Shown: positions 58,176 through 64,000 of the stretch, piece by piece
Position numbering within the stretch: position 1 is the stretch's first letter
Layout: each line of letters begins with the position of its first letter
Source of the DNA: Curtobacterium pusillum
Lineage (GTDB): Bacteria; Actinomycetota; Actinomycetes; Actinomycetales; Microbacteriaceae
Length of the DNA stretch: 64,000 nucleotides
Direction: 5' to 3'
Assembly: GCA_002025645.1 (NCBI GenBank)
Contig: CP018783.1
Coordinates: forward strand, 1,612,001-1,676,000
Translations under genes and position numbers: made by a program
Notes under the pieces: model-generated
Database searches by the model: none
Told to the model about the DNA's origin: nothing
The model's input: the letters and a program-made list of their open reading frames with translations, nothing else

Positions 58176-59168
58176 TCAGCGGGCACGCCGAGCTGACATC
58201 CTCTCAGGAGGCGGGAGAGCGTGGAAGAACTGGCCGTGTGGTCCGACGATGGCAACAGGTGTGCCGTTGACCGACAGGACGGTGCCGTTGTCGGCGTCCG
58301 CCGGGAGCTGCGTCGCGACTTCGGGCAGTACCGACTTGCCTTCGTTACTGATCCACACAGCACCGCTCGCACGCACCTTGCTGACGAACAAATCTCGTGC
58401 GTCCGAACTGAGGTACACGAGCACGGCGCTGTGGAACACGACCAAGGTCGCATCAGCTGGAGCCCGCGCGGCGACCTTCTCGAACTCCTCGTGCAGGTCA
58501 CCCCCGACGAGTAGCGGTTGTTCTGCCGCCACGAGGGATGCGGCGGCGTGCAGGTTCCGGCGGCGCTCGTCATGCTCGGGCCAGACGAGCGTCTCCAGCC
58601 ATTCCAGTGACGCCGAGTCCGCGACGTCGAGCGGGTTGAGGTCAATGCCGGCACGCCAGACGATCTCCGGGAGCCGCGTCGGGGCCGGACGACCGCGCAG
58701 CTCGGTTTCGAGCACGACAGTGCTGCCGCCTGGAGGTGCCAGTTCGTCGACTCCGCGCTCCGTGATGAAGCGGTAGGCGTACTTGTCCGGGTACAGGCAT
58801 AGCCCCGCGGATGCACCGACTTCGAGCAAGGCAATCGGCCCGGTGATCTTCGCCAGTTCGGGTAGGAGCACGGCACATCGGCGGACCTCGTTCGTCTGCG
58901 TCGCGTGTGTGAGTGCGACGCCGCGGATCACGTCCCACCTGGCGACGAACTCACTCCTTGCCTCGTGATAGGGCACGAGGGGCACGCCGGCCATCCGAGC
59001 AGAGGCGAAAACAAGGTTCGGTTGCCGTTTCGTCGCGGGCAGCTCGTCGATCAGCTGCACGACGACGTCATCGGCTGCGACACCAGTCGCCCAGTCGAAG
59101 TACAGATTGGAGACGTCCTGCGCTTCGACCTTCGCCCACGCCCGGTACTTCTCGCCAGTCACACTCAC
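58176..59168 (-). CDS. DUF2332 family protein
   Basis: A 330-residue protein. Family-like features are QPNLVFASARMAGVPLVPYH, TNEVRRCAVLLPELAKITGP and the glycine loop LLEVGASAGLCLYPDKYAYR, which resembles a Rossmann methyltransferase motif, plus VVFHSAVLVYLSSDARDLFV. The start is GTG 59168, 6 bases after minus-strand TAGGAT (59180-59175), a leaderless arrangement. Function of DUF2332 is unknown. It stands alone in the accessory stretch. Confidence 0.85.
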   Translation of the reverse strand: MSVTGEKYRAWAKVEAQDVSNLYFDWATGVAADDVVVQLIDELPATKRQPNLVFASARMAGVPLVPYHEARSEFVARWDVIRGVALTHATQTNEVRRCAVLLPELAKITGPIALLEVGASAGLCLYPDKYAYRFITERGVDELAPPGGSTVVLETELRGRPAPTRLPEIVWRAGIDLNPLDVADSASLEWLETLVWPEHDERRRNLHAAASLVAAEQPLLVGGDLHEEFEKVAARAPADATLVVFHSAVLVYLSSDARDLFVSKVRASGAVWISNEGKSVLPEVATQLPADADNGTVLSVNGTPVAIVGPHGQFFHALPPPERMSARRAR

Positions 59169-59174
59169 AGCCGC

Positions 59175-59180
59175 ATCCTA
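59175..59180 (-). promoter_or_regulatory. -10 element TAGGAT of the DUF2332 gene
   Basis: TAGGAT on the minus strand lies exactly 6 bases before GTG 59168. There is no ribosome site, so this decides the start. Confidence 0.55.
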
Positions 59181-59298
59181 CGAATGGGCTCGTGCCAAGC
59201 TCGGAACGCGACTTGCCAAGGGCATCCGTTAGCCGATCGATGTCCGGGCAAGGCTCTGCGCTCTGAGCGCTAGCGTGGGGGCGACGTACGCTCGCCAG

Positions 59299-59712
59299 AT
59301 GATCGAGTACGTGCGATACCAAAGCGCGGTCCCCAACCGGAACGGCCGCTACCCAGGTGTGTTCGCGCTCGCTAGCGGCCTCCGTCACCACGGCTTACTG
59401 ACGGACGACGACGCCGAGTGGCATCGCGAAGCGAATCGGCGGGCCACCGCTGCGTACCTCGACCCGACGACCGTCGTTCCTGACTGCTACGACCACAACC
59501 GCAATCCCGGAGCGCGATCGTGGTTCTCAGCAGAAGCTGTCCACCTCTTGGACATGACTGCCCCATACCTCGATCTTCTCGACCGCTACAGCGTCCCCTG
59601 GACGAGGATCACCTCCCGGACCCCAGGTCGGATCGTCTACCGCGACGACGTTCAAGTCGTAGCCGTGCCCTACGCCTACCCCACCGACTGGCGCTTCCCC
59701 ACGTCTCGGTAG
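59299..59712 (+). CDS. Hypothetical protein
   Basis: A 137-residue protein, MIEYVRYQSAVPNRNGRYPG then FALASGLRHHGLLTDDDAEW and YDHNRNPGARSWFSAEAVHL. Tyr, Trp, His and Arg are frequent and no transmembrane or signal segment is present. I do not recognise a family, though similar short proteins with NxxGRxPGVFALxNGLxxxGLL exist in actinobacteria. ATG 59299 was preferred to GTG 59275, which lies inside a -10-like TAGCGT (59271-59276). Confidence 0.6.
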   Translation: MIEYVRYQSAVPNRNGRYPGVFALASGLRHHGLLTDDDAEWHREANRRATAAYLDPTTVVPDCYDHNRNPGARSWFSAEAVHLLDMTAPYLDLLDRYSVPWTRITSRTPGRIVYRDDVQVVAVPYAYPTDWRFPTSR

Positions 59713-59737
59713 CCGATCCCCGTTCGAACGGCGACGA

Positions 59738-60337
59738 TCAGCTGTTCACACTGCCGAGGGCGAGCACTTCTGCATAGACACGTTGCGCCAGACCCGTCTG
59801 AGTTGGGTCGGCGGCGACCGCAGCGTCGATGAGGACGGACAGCCGGTCCGTCAACGCTCCGCCGGGATCAGTAGCCTCCACTCGCTCCAGCCCTCGCTGG
59901 ACCAGCCCGTCGATCTCACCGCGCTCTCGATGTGACGCTCTCACGGCAGCGACCGCGTTCATCAAGGCGCTCTCTGCCCGTGACCATCCGCGATCCCAAG
60001 GTGGGCGCCCGCTGTGAAACGAACCGACGACTTCGAGGTCCACCCGCTGGAACAGAGACCAACTTCTGAATCGAACAAACACCAGACGACGATCCGGACC
60101 GAGCTCGGGGTCGAGTCGAAGTGACTCGACCTGTCCCGCCGCTTTGAGTGCGTGCGGCAGGGCTTTGAGTGCGTCGTCGCCGTCGTTCACCCGCCACGAA
60201 AGATCGATGTCGCTCCACGCATCCGCAGTCCCTTCCGCAAGTGAGCCTCGGAGGCTCAAGACCGACCCGGGTTGAGCTGCCTGGAGCGCCCGACGAAGTT
60301 GCACGACGCGGTTGACGCGCTCGACTTCAGAGTCCAT
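59738..60337 (-). CDS. Minimal nucleotidyltransferase (Pol beta-fold) protein
   Basis: A 199-residue protein with the nucleotidyltransferase signature LRGSLAEGTADAWSDIDLSW (GS followed by DxD), then LVFVRFRSWSLFQRVDLEVV with a third carboxylate (Asp). The C-terminal ~80 residues are helical (ALMNAVAAVRASHRERGEID). This is the layout of aminoglycoside-nucleotidyltransferase-like or MNT-type proteins. No HEPN partner is visible next to it. Substrate unknown. Confidence 0.8.
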   Translation of the reverse strand: MDSEVERVNRVVQLRRALQAAQPGSVLSLRGSLAEGTADAWSDIDLSWRVNDGDDALKALPHALKAAGQVESLRLDPELGPDRRLVFVRFRSWSLFQRVDLEVVGSFHSGRPPWDRGWSRAESALMNAVAAVRASHRERGEIDGLVQRGLERVEATDPGGALTDRLSVLIDAAVAADPTQTGLAQRVYAEVLALGSVNS

Positions 60338-61167
60338 GCCGCCATCATCACGTATCGCCGCGCAACTCGATCACGAGCGGCATTGCCCCATCGAGTGGCG
60401 CGGACGACGATGAGCGCGATACAAACCACCGCCACCAGGATCCCGAGCGCAACCGTCATCGGACGAGATTCGCGGTCGTTTCGATGCACGCGCGGAACAG
60501 GCGTGTTCGACGCTGAGTCATCGGAGAGGAGGGAAGCTTCGATCGGGGCACCGTTCGTACGATACCGAGCAAGGCCGGGAGCAGACGCGCCCTCCGCGTC
60601 CCGTTAGCCGGTCGTCCACCGACACTCTCTCCGGCTGGACAACCGCGACAACTCGGCGAAGCACAGCCTGACCTGGGGATTCCCGTATACCTGTCCCGCA
60701 AAAATGCCCGGTGAAGGTGCCCTAAGTGCTACAGGTCAAAGTCGCCTCTCGCGGTCCCGCGGGTTGATGGCGAATGGGCCGGGGGGGGCGACGGAAGCCG
60801 ACCGGCCATGCCGCCCGGCACACCCGGCACGGCCCGCAAGTGCGGCTGGACCCGTAGCCGCTGCCGAACAACCTGTCCATATCGGTGATTCAGACACGTT
60901 GTGTGGCAGTCAGACAAGTTCGCTGGCGGACGACAGCGCCGCCGAATATTCGCGACGATGTGTCGCGATAGCGAATCGACAGGCCTGCGCGACCGGGCTC
61001 CTGCGCTGCAATGGGAACCGCCGACGGCCGGTCGCATGGAAGTGGGGATGCTCGGGTCGGCCGCGTGTCGATCATGGAACTCTGGATACGAGCGCGCGAT
61101 TTCCACAGGCTCCTCGACCAGACACGGGTTGTGTGTAGTATTTCGGCAACAGTTCGAGGGGGGCGAC
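60338..61167. other. 830-base region with no convincing gene
   Basis: I see no credible coding frame here. A short minus-strand frame (60256-60459, MTVALGILVAVVCIALIVV) would encode a small membrane peptide but overlaps the nucleotidyltransferase start. GC content and base skew differ from the flanks; 60781-60788 is a run of eight G. The segment before 61168 contains GTGTGTAGTATTTCGGC, possibly the promoter (TAGTAT) of the WXG-like gene. Confidence 0.5.
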
Positions 61168-61509
61168 ATGGTGGGGTGGCGTGTTGACGTCGGCGCGGTT
61201 CGGGAAACGGTCACGACGCAGGCGACGCTGGCGGCGGAGATCACCGAGTCGGCCGCTTCGCTGACGACCGCGATGTCCGCCGCGCTCGGAGCGCTCACAC
61301 ACTGCGGAGAAGCACGGGCCGCAATGGCGACGTTCGTCAGTCGTCACGATGCGTCCGCCGGCAGGATCGAGGCGCACATCGGCGCTGTCCTGGACGCAGC
61401 GGGGGCGGCCGCGGCGGCGTTCGTGGTCGGCGACGAAGAGATGGCTTCGAACGCCTACCGCGCCGCGGCTGACCCGATCCCATCGAGCGTCCAGGGAGAT
61501 CGCGGGTGA
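61168..61509 (+). CDS. WXG100-like small secreted-substrate protein
   Basis: A 113-residue protein with two amphipathic helices: GWRVDVGAVRETVTTQATLA plus SAASLTTAMSAALGALTHCG, then FVSRHDASAGRIEAHIGAVL, DAAGAAAAAFVVGDEEMASN. The size, helical hairpin and position directly before a DUF1023 hydrolase match ESX-type (WXG100-related) partners. The central WxG triad is not obvious. Ribosome site CGAGGGGGGC precedes ATG 61168; the 3' end overlaps the hydrolase GTG by 4 bases. Confidence 0.65.
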   Translation: MVGWRVDVGAVRETVTTQATLAAEITESAASLTTAMSAALGALTHCGEARAAMATFVSRHDASAGRIEAHIGAVLDAAGAAAAAFVVGDEEMASNAYRAAADPIPSSVQGDRG

Positions 61510-63278
61510 GCGGCGGGCTGCCGGGAGCCGTCAGCGCGGCCGACGTCCCCGACATCGACGCCGATGCGAGCCGGATCAACTCTGCTGCATCGAGTATCCG
61601 ATCAAGCGCGCGGATGGTGAGTCGGGTTGCAGACCAGATCGCGTGGAACTGGTCATCGACGCTCCCGTCGGTCCTCGTTTCTTCTGGCGCAGTCGAGCGC
61701 CTCTACGCAGCAATGACACCGCCAGCAGCAGCAGCCACCGCGCTCGAGGACGACACGGACGGCGCTGCACGAGCACTGTCGGACTTCGCTGATTCGGTCC
61801 AGACGCTACAGCGACAGCGCGATCGCATCCTCGAAGATCTTGCGGCCTTCCGATCTGACGCCCTGTCTGCGCTCGACTCGACAGACGACGACGCGCCGAG
61901 GGCTTGGAACGACGACCATCGCCTGGCCAGGCGGAACAGCGCGCTCTCAGAACGGATCGACGCACTCCGTCGCGACTGGCACAGTGCACGTCAGGACTGC
62001 GCCGATGCGCTCGGGAAGCAGCGGAACACCGATTCCAAGGACGGGCTCTTCGTCGGCAGAATGCCACTGACGCCGGCAAAGTACGGATACGACTTCGCGG
62101 GAGCCGGGACGGTGTTCGACCACCGCGTCTCCGATCGGCAGATCGACCTGCTGAAGCGATTCTCCACGATGTCGCGCCCGGAACTCGAGCGCTGGCGAGC
62201 AGACCACCCCGCGCAGTACCTGGGCTTCATCGACCTTCCGCCGAACCCGAAGGCCGTCGACGCGTGGTGGCGGTCGCTCGGCGATGATCCGCATGCGCTG
62301 AGCGCCGCGCAGACGACTCTCGCAACGGGGCTCCCCGTGCTCGTGGGGAACTTGCAGGGCGTGTTCTACTCGGCCCGAGATCTGGCGAACCGGACGTACG
62401 TCCAGGAGTACCGACCCTCGGGCAGTGACACCGATCTCGACAGGACGATCGAGAAGATCAAGAAGCAGATTGACCTGGCCGACGGAACAGGTTCGACGCT
62501 ACAGGTCACCACGCTCGACCCTCGGGGTGTGCCCCGAGCTGCACTCACGGCCGGAGACCTCGACACCGCGGACGACGTCACGTACCTCGTCCCTGGCATC
62601 AAGACATGGACTGCCGGAGACGACGCCGTTCCACAGTGGGTGAACTCTGCGTCCTCGCTGCGCGACCTCCAAGACATCAAGGACCTGCACAACACGCACG
62701 CCGTCGTCGCCTGGATCGGTTACGACGCTCCGTCGGTTGTCACCGAACCTCAGCGCGCACAGGCGGACAAAGGCGGCGCGTACCTTGCGGGGGAGATTGA
62801 AGGCTTCGGAGCCACCCGAGGCAGCGCCCCGACCCTGAACCTTGTCGGGCACTCCTACGGAACGACGGTCTCGTCAGTGGCGCTCCAGCACGCGAGCGTC
62901 GACCGCTTCGTGACCCTCGCCTCGGCCGGGCTCGTGGTCGACGATCGATCAGAGCTCGACGTCCCGAAGGGGCAGATGTACTCAGCCGAAGCGCGCGGAG
63001 ACTTCATCGCGGACATCGGACGCTCGTGGGCGAGTGGTTCCGAACACCGGACCAAACCGACCGCCAGCTTCGGCACAGATCTGTTCGACGTTGGTCCCGA
63101 TGGTGGCCTCGCTGGCAGCCACAGCCACGACTCGAACCCAGGTACGCTCCGAGACGATGGATCGTGGGACAGCGCGGGAGACGGCTACTTGTCTCCCGGA
63201 AGCCACTCTTTGGACAGTGTGGCGCTCATCACGACCGGCCGCGGTGACGAGATCGAACGGACAGACTATGACGGGTAG
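61506..63278 (+). CDS. DUF1023-type alpha/beta hydrolase with N-terminal helical domain
   Basis: A 590-residue protein. Residues ~1-190 are helical (ASRINSAASSIRSSARMVSR; LQRQRDRILEDLAAFRSDAL) like LXG/WXG-type targeting domains. Residues ~370-560 form a DUF1023 alpha/beta hydrolase with YLVPGIKTW, AWIGYDAPS, the nucleophile Ser450 in LVGHSYGTT, and a candidate acid/base in GSHSLDS. It is probably a secreted lipase or esterase, exported via an ESX (type VII) route. GTG 61506 overlaps the WXG-like stop. The lipoprotein gene overlaps its 3' end by 11 bases. Confidence 0.85.
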   Translation: MSGGLPGAVSAADVPDIDADASRINSAASSIRSSARMVSRVADQIAWNWSSTLPSVLVSSGAVERLYAAMTPPAAAATALEDDTDGAARALSDFADSVQTLQRQRDRILEDLAAFRSDALSALDSTDDDAPRAWNDDHRLARRNSALSERIDALRRDWHSARQDCADALGKQRNTDSKDGLFVGRMPLTPAKYGYDFAGAGTVFDHRVSDRQIDLLKRFSTMSRPELERWRADHPAQYLGFIDLPPNPKAVDAWWRSLGDDPHALSAAQTTLATGLPVLVGNLQGVFYSARDLANRTYVQEYRPSGSDTDLDRTIEKIKKQIDLADGTGSTLQVTTLDPRGVPRAALTAGDLDTADDVTYLVPGIKTWTAGDDAVPQWVNSASSLRDLQDIKDLHNTHAVVAWIGYDAPSVVTEPQRAQADKGGAYLAGEIEGFGATRGSAPTLNLVGHSYGTTVSSVALQHASVDRFVTLASAGLVVDDRSELDVPKGQMYSAEARGDFIADIGRSWASGSEHRTKPTASFGTDLFDVGPDGGLAGSHSHDSNPGTLRDDGSWDSAGDGYLSPGSHSLDSVALITTGRGDEIERTDYDG

Positions 63279-63822
63279 AACCAGTAGGCGTTCCGTCGTC
63301 GTCGCGATGCTCACGTTCGCTGTCACGGCGTGCCTCCTGACCGGATGCGCGGCGAACAGCTCACCGAACAACACCGATCGAACGACGCCGGGGAGGACCA
63401 ACATGTCGCAGAGTTCTGAGGGCGAGTCGATGACAGCCGAATCGGCCAACGTTGAACAGCTCGATCTGATATCGGCGCTCGAGTCTGCGGTACCGGGATC
63501 CTGGGGCGAGGCGGTCGTGAACCGATTCCGGACTTGCGTCACGGCCTCCGGCGAAAGCGGAGTGCAGATCACCAGAGAGGTCCGCGGTGGCGGCATTTCT
63601 GATCCGGCCGCGGCGGCGAAGGCATTTCACTCGGTATTGGTTGAGCGTGGCTTCGAAGCCGAGATCCGCGGTGGCACGGAAGTAGTCGGAATCGGCGACA
63701 CCAATCGGTACGCGGCTTTCAACTCAGACCAATCGGCGTCCCTCATCCAGGCGTACAGCGCGTGCTATCCGTTCGATCTCGACTCCGGCAAGCCGACCGT
63801 CCCGCCGTCTCAAGGTCGTTGA
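63268..63822 (+). CDS. Lipoprotein coupled to the DUF1023 hydrolase
   Basis: A 184-residue protein with a lipoprotein signal (MLTFAVTACLLTGC). Its domain matches the 57589 protein: MTAESANVEQLDLISALESA, VVNRFRTCVTASGESGVQIT, GGGISDPAAAAKAFH and SLIQAYSAC. ATG 63268 overlaps the hydrolase stop, implying co-translation. Being outer-membrane-face anchored and coupled to a putative secreted hydrolase, it may be an immunity or assembly partner; this is inference. Confidence 0.82.
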   Translation: MTGRTSRRSVVVAMLTFAVTACLLTGCAANSSPNNTDRTTPGRTNMSQSSEGESMTAESANVEQLDLISALESAVPGSWGEAVVNRFRTCVTASGESGVQITREVRGGGISDPAAAAKAFHSVLVERGFEAEIRGGTEVVGIGDTNRYAAFNSDQSASLIQAYSACYPFDLDSGKPTVPPSQGR

Positions 63823-63853
63823 GGGCAACCGGCGGGCCGGCGGAGGCTACCTC

Positions 63854-64000
63854 GTGAGCGCCCAGATGGGGGCCGAACTCGCCTCCGCCGGCGTCGACGG
63901 ACGAGTGCCGAATGTGCATGCCGTCGAGCCGGACGGTCACGTCTGGTGTTCGCCGGCCAACACCGACCTCGTCGCGACCGTCGGCCGGGGATCCGTCGAG
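63854..64000 (+). CDS. Possible partial gene running off the window
   Basis: An open frame from GTG 63854 (VSAQMGAELASAGVDGRVPN, then HAVEPDGHVWCSPANTDLVA) continues to the last base. AGGCT upstream is a weak ribosome site. The sequence is too short to identify. It would be the next gene of the hydrolase/lipoprotein module, starting 31 bases after the lipoprotein stop. Confidence 0.35.
   Translation, partial: MSAQMGAELASAGVDGRVPNVHAVEPDGHVWCSPANTDLVATVGRGSVE

Noticed and set aside
60256-60489. Small membrane-peptide frame on the minus strand
   Set aside because: It overlaps the nucleotidyltransferase 5' end; only the first 20 residues look like a helix and the rest is low-quality. Kept as a possibility only.
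60704-61138. A 144-codon plus-strand frame
   Set aside because: Composition is Arg/Ala/Pro-rich without secondary-structure logic or ribosome site; not credible.
1-64000. CRISPR array, tRNA, rRNA, insertion sequence or integrase
   Set aside because: No regularly spaced direct repeats, no cloverleaf I could recognise and no transposase or integrase motif were found by reading; a covariance search was not possible.

Overview
The window is about 70% GC and reads as the chromosome of an actinobacterium, most likely a Microbacteriaceae member (Curtobacterium or a close relative). The main reasons are a complete bacterial mevalonate operon, a small DUF7882-type protein seen in that family, many GTG starts and ATGA/GTGA overlaps, and at least a dozen starts placed 6-8 bases after a -10-like hexamer (likely leaderless mRNAs). 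I see no tRNA, rRNA, CRISPR array or transposase. The genus is inferred, not proven.

Layout. 1-2930: the C-terminal part of a glutamate-synthase-like large subunit, translationally coupled to a CysJ-like diflavin reductase. 3306-5078: a small DUF7882-like protein and an ArsR regulator with a double AHSA1 protein. 5144-10464: five overlapping genes mvaK1-mvaD-mvaK2-hmgR-mvaS (minus strand), giving acetoacetyl-CoA to isopentenyl diphosphate. 10594-12493: ohrR-ohr and a quinone-oxidoreductase-like gene. 12626-19674: sugar transporter, unknowns, LysM lipoprotein, pgi, nitronate monooxygenase. 20461-23218: csoR-copZ-copA copper efflux. 23300-29885: AraC regulator, then an Asp23/AmaP/CsbD envelope-stress cluster ending in an ECF sigma factor with a membrane partner. 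29969-30622: a membrane-tethered GGCT protein. 30678-35430: oleA-oleBC-oleD, the head-to-head long-chain olefin pathway with a fused OleBC. 35498-37264: RimK-like ligase with an RCK_C tail, and a divergent aspartyl-protease-like partner. 37366-53183: ordinary metabolism, transport and regulation (esterase, Lrp/LysE, TetR/MFS, MFS, two-component system, ABC exporter, TetR/SDR, YeiH, amine oxidase). 53242-57266: a second, different thiolase-family trio (FabH-like synthase, MBL hydrolase, SDR) with a divergent glycosyltransferase. 57317-64000: a mini-DivIVA protein and an accessory stretch with two paralogous lipoproteins, a DUF2332 protein, a nucleotidyltransferase, and a WXG100-like/DUF1023 hydrolase/lipoprotein module.

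How they work together. The ole genes would condense two activated fatty acids (OleA), reduce the beta-keto acid (OleD), close a beta-lactone (OleC half) and decarboxylate it to an olefin (OleB half). The mevalonate operon supplies isoprenoids. The copper and peroxide loci are compact stress modules with visible operator-like palindromes. The Asp23 cluster plus sigma factor looks like a self-contained envelope-stress regulon. The last module resembles a secreted hydrolase with a possible membrane-anchored immunity or partner lipoprotein, duplicated 5.7 kb upstream.

Intergenic structure is notable. A family of long hairpins whose stems end in GACTGGAGGC/GCCTCCAGTC (or GGACGGGAGGC) sits after many genes, and a second REP-like family (GGAATCG-GCGT ends) occurs at least three times.
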